NCBI RefSeq assembly: GCF_030548175.1
Contig: NZ_JAUORX010000004.1
Span: 248,001 to 312,000, forward strand
Reading direction: 5' to 3'
Source: Cognatishimia sp. 1_MG-2023
GTDB lineage: Bacteria > Pseudomonadota > Alphaproteobacteria > Rhodobacterales > Rhodobacteraceae
Length of the DNA: 64,000 bases
Position 1 is the stretch's first letter, and each line of letters opens with the position of its first letter. Under the pieces are notes generated by a model. That model worked only from the letters and a program-made list of their open reading frames with translations, searched no databases and had not been told where the DNA came from. The position numbers and the translations under genes are program-made. Shown piece by piece: positions 1 through 7,905 of this stretch.

Positions 1-131
1 GCGCCAACTATATGAAGGCACAAGAGCTAACGATCAGTGTTGATCTGGGCTTGGGAAGCGGTGAAGCCACTGTTTGGACCTGTGATTTGACCCACGGCTA
101 TATCTCTATCAACGCGGATTATCGCTCTTAA
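1..131 (+). CDS. argJ: ArgJ, bifunctional ornithine acetyltransferase/N-acetylglutamate synthase (C-terminal fragment)
   Basis: Only the last 42 codons are present; the 5' part lies outside the left edge. The readable frame starts at base 3 and ends with TAA at 129-131. The tail contains [13 protein letters not shown], then [19 protein letters not shown] and ends INADYRS, which matches the conserved C-terminus of ArgJ (arginine biosynthesis, acetyl transfer between acetylornithine and glutamate). Domain and catalytic residues are not visible. mutT follows 20 bp downstream in the same direction, so the two may be cotranscribed. The identification rests on the C-terminal motif only. Confidence 0.85.
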   Translation, partial: ANYMKAQELTISVDLGLGSGEATVWTCDLTHGYISINADYRS

Positions 132-151
132 TTTTGTCGGAGGCTTAGGCC

Positions 152-550
152 ATGAAAACGGTGCTTGTGTCAGCGGTTGCGCTGATTGATCGCGATGGGC
201 GGGTGCTGTTGGCACAGCGTCCTGAAGGCAAGTCGATGGCTGGTCTTTGGGAATTTCCCGGCGGAAAAATTGAGGATGGCGAAACACCTGAAGTCGCTTT
301 GATTCGCGAACTTCAAGAAGAACTGGGCATTGATACGTGGGAGAGTTGTTTGGCCCCGCTGACCTTCGCGTCACACACGTATGAGACGTTTCATCTGTTG
401 ATGCCTGTGTTCGCTTGCCGCAAGTGGTCCGGCACTCCGGTCGCGAACGAAGGGCAGACGCTTAAGTGGGTTTATCCAAAGGATTTTCGTGACTATCCCA
501 TGCCGCCGGCGGATATTCCATTGATCCCAATTTTGCGGGACTGGCTGTAA
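152..550 (+). CDS. mutT: MutT-type 8-oxo-dGTP diphosphatase (Nudix)
   Basis: A 132-residue Nudix hydrolase with the full Nudix box at about residues 37-60 (GGK, then E-D-G-E-T, then RELQEELGI). The preceding LAQRPEGKSMAGLWEFPGG is typical of MutT proteins that remove oxidised GTP/dGTP from the nucleotide pool. The length is normal for MutT. A good Shine-Dalgarno (GGAGG at about 139-143) supports the ATG. It sits 20 bp after argJ, an arrangement common in Rhodobacteraceae. Substrate specificity within Nudix families cannot be proved from sequence, but this is the window's best MutT candidate; the two other Nudix genes are of different subtypes. Confidence 0.9.
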   Translation: MKTVLVSAVALIDRDGRVLLAQRPEGKSMAGLWEFPGGKIEDGETPEVALIRELQEELGIDTWESCLAPLTFASHTYETFHLLMPVFACRKWSGTPVANEGQTLKWVYPKDFRDYPMPPADIPLIPILRDWL

Positions 551-642
551 AACTTGCCTTTAATTGGCTCTTTAACGTCCAATTTACTCAATTTTGGTAG
601 GCATTCTTCCGATTTGCGAATACTAAATAAAGAACAAGATGC

Positions 643-693
643 CAGTCTGGGGCAAAACTCTTATACACATTCAACTTGTCAATCAGTCTGGGG
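643..693 (+). repeat. Direct repeat CAGTCTGGGG upstream of the 40-residue gene
   Basis: The ten-mer CAGTCTGGGG occurs at 643-652 and 684-693, 41 bp apart start to start (about four helical turns). The second copy merges into the purine-rich ribosome-site region of the small gene at 703. A lone TTATACACA 9-mer at 661-669 lies between them. The repeats could bind a regulator on one helix face or be accidental. Confidence 0.35.
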
Positions 694-702
694 GGATTGG
701 AC

Positions 703-825
703 ATGCTGAGAACTATTACGCTAGGAAGCTGCATTTCTGTGCAGGGTTTGTTTGTTAAAGCCCTGCCGAATGGGTTGATTCAGGTGCGTGTTGGGCAAAC
801 TTTCTATCAAGGTAAGCCTGTCTAA
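703..825 (+). CDS. Small conserved-looking protein, 40 residues, unknown function
   Basis: The ORF begins ATG at 703 and ends TAA at 823-825. The product starts MLRTITLGSCISVQG and ends with a G-K-P-V tail. It has a purine-rich GGGGGATTGG just before the start and is followed within 45 bp by a strong bidirectional terminator. There is no signal peptide or membrane segment; the sequence alternates hydrophobic and polar residues as in a small beta-rich protein. I recall similar ~40-residue proteins in roseobacters but know of no function. It could be a chance ORF, though the ribosome site and terminator argue for a real gene. Confidence 0.55.
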   Translation: MLRTITLGSCISVQGLFVKALPNGLIQVRVGQTFYQGKPV

Positions 826-868
826 ACCTGCGCTCTAAGCCGTTCCGCAAATCATAGTTTGTAAACGA

Positions 869-900
869 AAAACGCCGCCTCATCTCTGAGGCGGCGTTTT
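869..900. terminator. Bidirectional intrinsic terminator between the 40-residue gene and infB
   Basis: A perfect 10-bp stem (CGCCGCCTCA at 873-882 with TGAGGCGGCG at 887-896) has a TCTC loop and is flanked by AAAA on the left and TTTT on the right. It therefore ends transcription from both sides: rightward after the small gene and leftward after infB, whose stop is at 923. Confidence 0.9.
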
Positions 901-922
901 CTATTTCAAGATCAAGACTGGA

Positions 923-3430
923 TTAGTCGAGAGTACGTGTGACTTCTTCGCGTTCGAAGATTTCGATCACATCGCCTGCGCGGATGTCTTCGTAGTTTTC
1001 GAAGGCCATACCACATTCTTGACCAGACTGAACTTCTGGCACTTCGTCTTTGAAGCGCTTCAGTGTCTTCAGTGTGCCCTCGTGGATAACCACGTTGTCG
1101 CGCAGCAAGCGAACGCCTGCGGAACGGCGCGCAACACCTTCGGTAACCAAGCAACCAGCAACTTTGCCGACGTTGGATACTTTGAACACGTCTTTGATAT
1201 TCGCGTACCCGATGAAGTTTTCTTTGATCTCGTTAGAGAGCAAGCCAGATGCCGCTGCTTTTACGTCATCCACAAGGTCATAAATGACCGAGTAGTAACG
1301 AATTTCTACGCCTTTTTGGTTCGCAGTGTTGCGAGCGGAGGCATTGGCACGAACGTTAAAGCCCATGACCGGCGCACCGGATGCTTCAGCAAGGCCGATG
1401 TCAGATTCAGTGATCGCACCAACACCGGAGTGTAGGACACGAACGCGAACTTCGTCGTTGCCGATTTTTTCCATCGCCTGAACGATCGCTTCGGCAGAAC
1501 CTTGAACGTCAGCTTTGACCAAGATCGGCAGCTCAGAGACGTCAACGTCGTCCTTAGCTTTCTGCATCAGCTGTTCCAGCGTTGTCGCTGCGCCAGCTGC
1601 TGCGCGCTTATCTTTCGCCGCTTGCTCACGGTATTCCGCAATCTCACGTGCCTGTGCTTCGGTGTCAGTAACGTTCAGAACGTCACCAGCTTCTGGAGTG
1701 CCGTTAAGACCCAGAACCTCTACCGGTACGGATGGGCCTGCTTCTTGAACACGATCGCCCTTGTCGTTGATCAGTGCACGGACTTTACCGTACTGCTCAC
1801 CCACAACAAAAATATCGCCTTGGCGAAGTGTCCCTTTTTGAACCAGAACGGTTGCAACAGGACCACGGCCAACATCAAGCTGCGCCTCGATCACGGCACC
1901 TTGGGCGGCGCGATCTGGGTTGGCTTTCAGTTCGAGAATCTCAGACTGCAGCGCAATCGCTTCGAGCAATTCGTCTAGGCCCTGACCGGTAACGGCAGAA
2001 ACTTCGACGTCTTGAACTTCGCCAGACATTGCTTCGACGATAACTTCGTGTTGCAGAAGTTCTGCACGCACTTTGTTCGGGTCAGCGGCTGGTTTATCAA
2101 TTTTGTTGATCGCCACGATCATTGGCACTTCGGCCGCTTTCGCGTGGTTAATCGCTTCGATGGTCTGCGGCATAACCGAGTCATCTGCTGCAACAACCAG
2201 AACAACGATGTCTGTTACCTGAGCACCACGGGACCGCATAGACGTAAACGCCGCGTGGCCCGGAGTATCGAGGAACGACAGTGTTGTGCCGCTATCGGTT
2301 GTGACCTGATACGCACCAATGTGCTGCGTAATACCACCCGCTTCACCAGCAACAACTTTCGCGTCGCGGATCGCATCCAAGAGGGATGTTTTACCGTGGT
2401 CAACGTGGCCCATGATGGTGATAACCGGTGGGCGCGATGTCAGGTCTTCTTCTTTTTCTTCAACATCAGTGATTACGTCTTCGACATCAGCGTCTGAAAC
2501 GCGAACCACTTTGTGGCCGAATTCTTCGATGATCAGTTCCGCAGTATCCGCGTCTAGCGCTTGGTTCTGCGTTACCATCATGCCCATATTCATGAGTGAC
2601 TTAACAACGTCAGCCACACGCTCGGCCATACGGTTCGCCAATTCAGAAACCACGATGGATTCTGGCAATTGAACGTCACGAATTACCTTTTCGCGCTCAA
2701 CAGTACCGCCCATCGCCTTTTGGCGTGCACGTTCCTGCTTCCGCTTCATGGCGGCCATAGATTTTTGACGTCCGCCTGCACCACCGGTTGCTTGGCTGAG
2801 GGTCAGCTTGCCGGAACGGCGCGCATCGTCTTGGCCACGGTTACGAGCGTTACGATCACGTTCGCGATCTGCCTTGCGTGGTGTCGCAGCCGGCAATGGC
2901 TTGTTAGACAAGTCACGCTTTGGACCAGGCGCAGCACGCGCGGCCGGAGCCTCTGCAGCGGGAGCTGCTTTTTCGGCAGCGGCGCGCTTGGCAGCTTCTT
3001 CCTGCTCACGTTTTTTCTGTGCTTCAGCTTCAGCCTTTTCACGAGCGCGTTCTTCAGCTTCGCGCTGTTCGCGTTCTTTGGCTTCCATCTCGGCACGGCG
3101 GCGCGCGCGCTGTTCATCGCGTGCTTTTTCTTCTGCAGCGCGACGCTCGTTGTCTTCTGCTTCGCGTGCTTTCGCTGCCTGAAGTGCCTTCAGACGGCGT
3201 GCCATTTCAACATCAGTGATGCCCGCTGGACGTTTGGACGGGTCACCGCCTGGACGGCCGCTGACGGCCCCCTTAGCTGCTGCGCCGGGTTTCGGAACCA
3301 CAACGCGCTTGCGTTTGGTCTCAACCACGACGTTTTTGGTCCGGCCATGGCTGAAGCTTTGCTTTACATTGCCCGGACGAGCACCTGCGCCACCTAGGCC
3401 CAATGTCTTTTTACCGTCGTTATCGCTCAT
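923..3430 (-). CDS. infB: Translation initiation factor IF-2
   Basis: An 835-residue GTPase that brings initiator fMet-tRNA to the 30S subunit. The N-terminal ~250 residues are a long, highly charged Arg/Glu/Ala-rich extension (about 75-165 looks like a continuous helix) typical of alphaproteobacterial IF-2. The G domain follows: GHVDHGKTS at 341-349, DTPGH at 388-392, NKID at 442-445. The C-terminal half holds the beta-barrel and fMet-tRNA-binding domains and ends EVTRTLD. The start ATG overlaps the ylxR stop (ATGA at 3427-3430), so it is translationally coupled. It is the last gene of the rimP-nusA-ylxR-infB operon and is closed by the terminator at 869-900. Confidence 0.98.
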   Translation of the reverse strand: MSDNDGKKTLGLGGAGARPGNVKQSFSHGRTKNVVVETKRKRVVVPKPGAAAKGAVSGRPGGDPSKRPAGITDVEMARRLKALQAAKAREAEDNERRAAEEKARDEQRARRRAEMEAKEREQREAEERAREKAEAEAQKKREQEEAAKRAAAEKAAPAAEAPAARAAPGPKRDLSNKPLPAATPRKADRERDRNARNRGQDDARRSGKLTLSQATGGAGGRQKSMAAMKRKQERARQKAMGGTVEREKVIRDVQLPESIVVSELANRMAERVADVVKSLMNMGMMVTQNQALDADTAELIIEEFGHKVVRVSDADVEDVITDVEEKEEDLTSRPPVITIMGHVDHGKTSLLDAIRDAKVVAGEAGGITQHIGAYQVTTDSGTTLSFLDTPGHAAFTSMRSRGAQVTDIVVLVVAADDSVMPQTIEAINHAKAAEVPMIVAINKIDKPAADPNKVRAELLQHEVIVEAMSGEVQDVEVSAVTGQGLDELLEAIALQSEILELKANPDRAAQGAVIEAQLDVGRGPVATVLVQKGTLRQGDIFVVGEQYGKVRALINDKGDRVQEAGPSVPVEVLGLNGTPEAGDVLNVTDTEAQAREIAEYREQAAKDKRAAAGAATTLEQLMQKAKDDVDVSELPILVKADVQGSAEAIVQAMEKIGNDEVRVRVLHSGVGAITESDIGLAEASGAPVMGFNVRANASARNTANQKGVEIRYYSVIYDLVDDVKAAASGLLSNEIKENFIGYANIKDVFKVSNVGKVAGCLVTEGVARRSAGVRLLRDNVVIHEGTLKTLKRFKDEVPEVQSGQECGMAFENYEDIRAGDVIEIFEREEVTRTLD

Positions 3431-4059
3431 GAAGCTGTCTTACCCTTTCCGACGACCCCTGCCGCCGTAATTTCGCGTACGCCCTTTAGTCTTTGGGCTT
3501 CCTCTACAACTCTTTTCGTGAGTCCGCCAGACGCAAGCGCCCCATGGATCACGTTTTGTCGCCCAAATGCTATTCCAAGCTCTTCGGCTGTAAGCCAACC
3601 GATGTAGCTGCCATAGTGAGGCGTACTGAGTTTAGTCTTGCCGCGGCCTGAACCGTCCACAGCTTGTATAAGAACCTCGGCCACCTCTTTTGAGAGCCAG
3701 TCCTTCACTTTTTCATAACCAGTGACTGCGTCACCGGATTTGCGCGCCATGCTGATCAAATCAACCACGCGGCGCACAAGTTGCCGTTCGACATCGTCAA
3801 CCAAAGTTGCCGTCGCCTTGACCGGCTGTTTTGCAGCGCGGGAAAAGAGACCTTTGGTGGCGGCCTTTTCAATGGCCGCCCGATCAGCAGAAACCCACAT
3901 GCCACGGCCAGGCAATTTACCCATCACATCCGGATAAACCGTATCATCAGGACCGACGACGAAACGCACCAGCCCAAACTTGGGCTGTGTCTCGCCAGTG
4001 GCGATACATTTGCGTTCCGGGCCATCTTCCCGAATTTTAGTTTGTCCACCGCGTGCCAT
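3427..4059 (-). CDS. ylxR: YlxR (DUF448) fused to an L7Ae-like RNA-binding domain
   Basis: A 210-residue two-domain RNA-binding protein. Residues ~10-85 are the YlxR/DUF448 fold ([10 protein letters not shown], then [18 protein letters not shown]). Residues ~90-205 resemble the L7Ae/L30e fold ([18 protein letters not shown], a conserved helix followed by hydrophobic strands). Firmicutes carry these as two separate genes in the nusA operon; the fused form is usual in alphaproteobacteria. YlxR has been linked to RNase P in Bacillus, but the role of the fusion here is inferred only from context. It lies between nusA (26 bp upstream) and infB (4-bp overlap). Confidence 0.9.
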   Translation of the reverse strand: MARGGQTKIREDGPERKCIATGETQPKFGLVRFVVGPDDTVYPDVMGKLPGRGMWVSADRAAIEKAATKGLFSRAAKQPVKATATLVDDVERQLVRRVVDLISMARKSGDAVTGYEKVKDWLSKEVAEVLIQAVDGSGRGKTKLSTPHYGSYIGWLTAEELGIAFGRQNVIHGALASGGLTKRVVEEAQRLKGVREITAAGVVGKGKTAS

Positions 4060-4085
4060 GCTGTGCTGTTCCTTTAGGACCTAAA

Positions 4086-5708
4086 TTAGGCCTCTGACTC
4101 TTGTGTTTCTTCGCCTTCAACGGCGTCTTCGTCTTGGGAGCCAAGAAGCTCTTCTGGGTCAACCCAGCCCAATACAACACGTGCTGTCATGACCATGTCT
4201 TGCGCAGTTTCCAGAGTCATACCGAATGGTTCTAGGATACCGTCGTCTTTGACACGTTGGCCTTCGTTGGTAGTCCAGCCACCGGCCAGTTCCCAATCGG
4301 CGCAGGTTGCGAAGTCTTCGAGTGTTTTCACATCGTCTTTCGCAAGTGCTTCGATCATTTGTGGTGTCAGACCTTCGAAAGCGATCAAGCTGTCTTCGGC
4401 ACCCAGCGCGCGCGCTGCGTCCAAAGCGGCTTTGGCTTCTGCTTCGAGGTGATCCCGAGCTCGTGCCTGAAGTTCGCCTGCGGTTGCTTCGTCGATACCT
4501 TCGATAACCAGCAGCTCGTCGACTTCGACATAAGCAACTTCTTCGAGGTTGGTGAAGCCTTCGGCAACCAACAACTGAGCGAAGAACTCGTCAACATCCA
4601 ACGCATCCACAAACAACTTAGTGCGGATTTCGAATTCTTTTTGACGACGTGCAGATTCCTCTGCTTCGGTCATGATGTCGATGTCTAGGTTCGTCAGCTG
4701 AGAGGCCAGACGCACGTTTTGACCGCGGCGGCCAATTGCAAGTGACAGCTGCTCTTCTGGAACAACAACTTCGATTTTGCCGGCTTCTTCATCCAGAACA
4801 ACCTTGGAAACCTCGGCTGGCTGCAATGCGTTGACCAAGAATGTTGGCTGATCTTCATTCCAAGGAATGATGTCGATTTTCTCGCCCTGAAGTTCGTTAA
4901 CAACGGCTTGAACACGAGAACCACGCATACCAACACAGGCACCAACTGGATCAATAGATCCGTCATGCGAGATTACCGCGATCTTTGCACGGGAACCCGG
5001 GTCACGGGCCACGGCTTTGATCTCGATGATGCCGTCATAGATTTCTGGCACTTCCATCTTGAACAGCTCTGCCATGAATTCTGGTGCTGTACGGGAAAGG
5101 AAGATTTGTGGGCCACGTGTTTCGCGACGCACATCTTTGATGAACACGCGGATACGGTCATTCGGGCGATAGGATTCGCGGCCGATTTTTTCGTTACGGC
5201 GCAGGATGGCTTCGCCACGACCCACGTCAACAATAACGTTGCCATATTCTTCGCGCTTAACCAGACCGTTGATGATCGTGCCGGCCTTGTCTTGGAATTC
5301 TTCGAACTGGCGATCACGCTCTGCTTCGCGGACCTTTTGCAGAATAACCTGTTTCGCGGATTGTGCCGCGATACGGCCGAGTTCTACCGGTGGGATTTCT
5401 TCCACATAGGTGTCACCGACTTCTGGGTTTTCCATGTACTGTTTAGCTTGATCAACAGTAAACTCAGCCTGGTAGTTTTCCAGCTCTTCGTCAGCTACGA
5501 CGGTACGGACACGAGAGAATGTCGCACGACCGGTTTTGCGGTCGATGTTTACGCGAATGTCCATTTCAGCGCCGTAGCGAGATTTTGCAGCACGTGCGAG
5601 CGATTCTTCCATCGCTTCGACAACCAGACCAGGGTCGATCATCTTTTCGCGGGCCACAGCCTCAGCTGTTTGCAAAAGCTCTAACTGGTTTGCAGAGGTA
5701 ATTGCCAT
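4086..5708 (-). CDS. nusA: Transcription termination/antitermination factor NusA
   Basis: A 540-residue RNA polymerase-binding factor controlling pausing, termination and antitermination. Domains in order: N-terminal polymerase-binding domain (~1-125), S1 (~135-200, NGLVKREEYGNVIVDVGRGE), two KH domains (~230-350, GACVGMRGSRVQAV and LAIGRRGQNVRLA), then two acidic helix-hairpin repeats and an acidic tail ending EETQESEA. It is longer than the 495-residue E. coli protein because of the tail. It starts immediately after the rimP stop (no gap). NusA commonly represses its own operon, which is relevant to the hairpin in front of rimP. Confidence 0.98.
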   Translation of the reverse strand: MAITSANQLELLQTAEAVAREKMIDPGLVVEAMEESLARAAKSRYGAEMDIRVNIDRKTGRATFSRVRTVVADEELENYQAEFTVDQAKQYMENPEVGDTYVEEIPPVELGRIAAQSAKQVILQKVREAERDRQFEEFQDKAGTIINGLVKREEYGNVIVDVGRGEAILRRNEKIGRESYRPNDRIRVFIKDVRRETRGPQIFLSRTAPEFMAELFKMEVPEIYDGIIEIKAVARDPGSRAKIAVISHDGSIDPVGACVGMRGSRVQAVVNELQGEKIDIIPWNEDQPTFLVNALQPAEVSKVVLDEEAGKIEVVVPEEQLSLAIGRRGQNVRLASQLTNLDIDIMTEAEESARRQKEFEIRTKLFVDALDVDEFFAQLLVAEGFTNLEEVAYVEVDELLVIEGIDEATAGELQARARDHLEAEAKAALDAARALGAEDSLIAFEGLTPQMIEALAKDDVKTLEDFATCADWELAGGWTTNEGQRVKDDGILEPFGMTLETAQDMVMTARVVLGWVDPEELLGSQDEDAVEGEETQESEA

Positions 5709-6284
5709 TTAATCAGTCTCCTCAGAACCGGACTCGGTTTCGATGTCGTCAAAATTATCTTCGTTTAAGTTGCCGGCAGCTTTGCGCTGTTTCAGCATCT
5801 CGGCGATAAGCTCGTCTGTCAGGATCAGTTTGGCATCTGCCAACCAATCAAATTGCAGACCTACGGTCCCTTCGTCGATATTCACCAAAACTTCGTCGCC
5901 CTCGACACCAGCCAGAATACCGCGGAAGCGTTTCTGGCCATCAATCATCTCGGAGGTTTCAATTTTGGCGTCGTAGCCTTCAAAGTTCTCAAAATCTTTC
6001 AAGCGGGTCAGCGGGCGATCAATGCCCGGGCTGCCCACTTCAAGGACATAGGTTTCAACCAAAGGATCTTCGACATCCAGAACGGCGCTGATCGCATTGC
6101 TGATCTGCGCGCATTCATCAACTTCGATGCCACCTTCGGGGCGTTCTGCCATGATTTGCAGGGTGTTCGTTTTACCACCCAGCAACCGCAAACGCACAAG
6201 TTCGAACCCCAAGTCTTCGATGACAGGGGTGACAATCTCGGCGAGACGGCGATCAATCGCGGCTTTCGCAATCATGTTACTCAT
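5709..6284 (-). CDS. rimP: Ribosome maturation factor RimP
   Basis: A 191-residue protein needed for late 30S maturation. It shows the RimP pattern: an N-terminal alpha/beta domain with [20 protein letters not shown] and [33 protein letters not shown] at about residues 80-95, and a C-terminal SH3-like domain. The acidic C-terminal tail is longer than in E. coli (~150 residues). It is first in the rimP-nusA-ylxR-infB operon and its stop abuts the nusA start. The ATG at 6282-6284 was chosen because it precedes the first conserved segment; a second ATG nine bases in is possible. The ribosome site is weak (GGA in the leader). Confidence 0.95.
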   Translation of the reverse strand: MSNMIAKAAIDRRLAEIVTPVIEDLGFELVRLRLLGGKTNTLQIMAERPEGGIEVDECAQISNAISAVLDVEDPLVETYVLEVGSPGIDRPLTRLKDFENFEGYDAKIETSEMIDGQKRFRGILAGVEGDEVLVNIDEGTVGLQFDWLADAKLILTDELIAEMLKQRKAAGNLNEDNFDDIETESGSEETD

Positions 6285-6301
6285 GAGTTTTGTCCAAACA
6301 C

Positions 6302-6324
6302 AAAAAAACGGGCACGCGGCCCGT
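6302..6324 (-). terminator. Terminator-like hairpin in the rimP leader (possible attenuator)
   Basis: On the minus strand ACGGGC pairs with GCCCGT (6-bp perfect stem, 5-nt loop) and is followed directly by a run of at least six U residues. The U-run ends only 17 bases before the rimP start codon, and no minus-strand gene lies just upstream for it to terminate. It is therefore either an attenuator of the rimP-nusA-infB operon or the end of an unseen short leader RNA. Confidence 0.6.
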
Positions 6325-6379
6325 CGATCTTTCCCGGTGGAACACTTGGCCAGAGCCGAGCGCGCCGCTGTTGAGAGGG

Positions 6380-6408
6380 GATATACGAACTTGTTGCCGA
6401 GTCTGCAA
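6380..6408 (-). promoter_or_regulatory. Candidate sigma-70 promoter for the rimP operon
   Basis: Reading the minus strand, TTGCAG (6408-6403) and TATATC (6385-6380) are separated by 17 bp. This predicts a transcript start near 6373 and a leader of about 90 bases that includes the hairpin at 6302-6324. It is a consensus match by eye only. Confidence 0.35.
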
Positions 6409-6507
6409 GTGCTCTTCTGCGTTAACGGGTTGTTAAGGGTTTATGCGCCTCAATGATCTGGATTTGAACGCAATTCATTTTTAATAGATTTAGGCCAGCA
6501 TTTCCCC

Positions 6508-7233
6508 ATGGAGCCATCGAGTCAGCATCTTTACATCAAGACGTATTTTAATCTTCGATCCGCACTAGGGTTGATTGCCGCGGTTTTTCCGCTTGTTCTT
6601 TTACTTGGCGGTTATGTGACAGAGGGAAAGATACTGCCCTCTATCAGTGATTACTATTTCTCATCTATGCGGGATTTCGTTGTAGGGGCCCTTGTGGCCA
6701 TTGGGATTTTCCTAATGGGATACAAAGGGCACGGGCGGCCAGAACAAAACTGGCGCGAAGATGTGATTGGGATATGGGCGGGAGCCGCCGCAATTGGGTT
6801 GGCGTTATTTCCGAACAAACCACACTCGATGGGGATAGAAACGTTTTTCCATGCGATCATGGATGACCGCATTTCTGTTGTCTTGCACTTCATGTCATCT
6901 TTTGTGTTTCTGACATCCCTAACAATTTTCTGCCTAAGCCGATTTGCACGGGATGCTACAGCCGGGCATCGCCGGATTTACCGGACATGCGGGTGGGCCA
7001 TTATTGCGGCAGGTGTAGTGGCGACTTACGCCTCGTTTGTGCGGGCCTTTGATTGGTTCGAAGCGCGCGAATTGGTTGAGGCATGGAATATGATCTTTTG
7101 GCTAGAAGCGTTTGGAATTTGGGCATTCTGCCTGTCTTGGTTGGTCAAGGGACAAGCAGAACGCAGAAATGCAGTTATTCTAAATGATCAATCGTCGCGC
7201 CACTTGGCGTCACGGTGGGTGCCATCGCAATAG
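6508..7233 (+). CDS. DUF998-like integral membrane protein
   Basis: A 241-residue polytopic membrane protein with about six hydrophobic segments (roughly 17-36, 53-70, 90-105, 125-145, 160-180, 195-212). The segment LPSISDYYFSSMRDFVVGAL near residues 44-63 resembles a pattern seen in DUF998-type proteins. There is no catalytic motif I can name, and transport or enzymatic function is unknown. The C-terminal 15 codons overlap the end of the convergent CDGSH gene by 46 bp, so either the tail is non-essential or the two genes are mutually constrained. The ATG follows a region with no strong ribosome site. Confidence 0.7.
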   Translation: MEPSSQHLYIKTYFNLRSALGLIAAVFPLVLLLGGYVTEGKILPSISDYYFSSMRDFVVGALVAIGIFLMGYKGHGRPEQNWREDVIGIWAGAAAIGLALFPNKPHSMGIETFFHAIMDDRISVVLHFMSSFVFLTSLTIFCLSRFARDATAGHRRIYRTCGWAIIAAGVVATYASFVRAFDWFEARELVEAWNMIFWLEAFGIWAFCLSWLVKGQAERRNAVILNDQSSRHLASRWVPSQ

Positions 7234-7808
7234 GGTTTGTTCCCCGATAGCCCGCAGCGACACAGAACGAATTTTCGATCCGACATATTTTCTGCCTGAG
7301 GTGGCACGGGGGATTGAACATCTAACACCCAATACGGCCCATTCTTTTCGATCTGGATTTGCGCACGTTCGGGCAACAGGTGCGGCTCGGACGTATCTGC
7401 AATTGATAGTGCACCGGATGGGCAAGCCGCTACGACTGCTTGGACATCTTCGACCGTCCCGTTGTCGGGCTGCACCCATGGCTTTTCAGCCGCGTTAAAC
7501 ACGTGTTTTACCAGCTTCCCGCATTGCGCAGCATGGGAACAAAGCAGCGGATTGAAATTCACAGAAATTTCTTTGCCGACATAGGTAATCAACCGGTCCC
7601 GTCCGGCGGGTGTACCACCGCGGCTTTCGAAACCAGCGTCTTTGTGGCTGCCGTCACAATAGGGTTTAGATTTGGATTGCCCGCAACGACATAAAGCCAT
7701 GACCGGTTTGCATTCCACTTCGTTGCCTTGCGTGTCGCGCATATGCGTGATGCCTTTAACGACTAGTGGGCCGTTTTCGCGTTCTTCGATAATGGGAGTG
7801 TCGGACAT
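7188..7808 (-). CDS. Protein with two CDGSH iron-sulfur motifs and a central ferredoxin-like domain
   Basis: A 206-residue iron-sulfur protein. Two CDGSH motifs, CRCGQSKSKPYCDGSH (~40-55) and CRCGLSGNKPYCDGTH (~183-198), each provide three Cys and one His for a 2Fe-2S cluster. Between them the LCSHAAQCGK and CPSGAL cysteines (~88-135) fit a divergent mono-cluster ferredoxin domain often fused to CDGSH. It probably acts in cytosolic electron transfer or iron-sulfur handling; the partner is unknown. The C-terminal CDGSH sits in the stretch overlapping the upstream convergent gene, which argues that this reading frame is the constrained one. Confidence 0.85.
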   Translation of the reverse strand: MSDTPIIEERENGPLVVKGITHMRDTQGNEVECKPVMALCRCGQSKSKPYCDGSHKDAGFESRGGTPAGRDRLITYVGKEISVNFNPLLCSHAAQCGKLVKHVFNAAEKPWVQPDNGTVEDVQAVVAACPSGALSIADTSEPHLLPERAQIQIEKNGPYWVLDVQSPVPPQAENMSDRKFVLCRCGLSGNKPYCDGTHRDAKWRDD

Positions 7809-7905
7809 GGCTTGTTTCCTTAGCTAAGACCTTTGTCCAAGCTTAGCCGCGAATGGTAGAATTCCAAAAAGGAAAGACTGTGCAGCGTTGCAGAAAGCGC
7901 TTGCG

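Noticed and set aside
661-669. Isolated TTATACACA near the 40-residue gene as a DnaA site
   Set aside because: A single 9-mer without neighbouring boxes is expected by chance; it lies far from the origin candidate.
2669-3397. 242-codon ORF antisense to infB
   Set aside because: It is the mirror of the Glu/Ala/Arg-rich N-terminus of IF-2 and has the Cys/Phe/Leu-rich composition typical of shadow frames.
4908-5684. 258-codon ORF antisense to nusA
   Set aside because: Phe/Asp/Cys-rich shadow composition; nusA is clearly coded on the other strand.
6325-6507. Initiator tRNA gene upstream of rimP, as in E. coli
   Set aside because: No acceptor stem, anticodon arm or TTCAAAT T-loop in tRNA-like spacing is present in this stretch.
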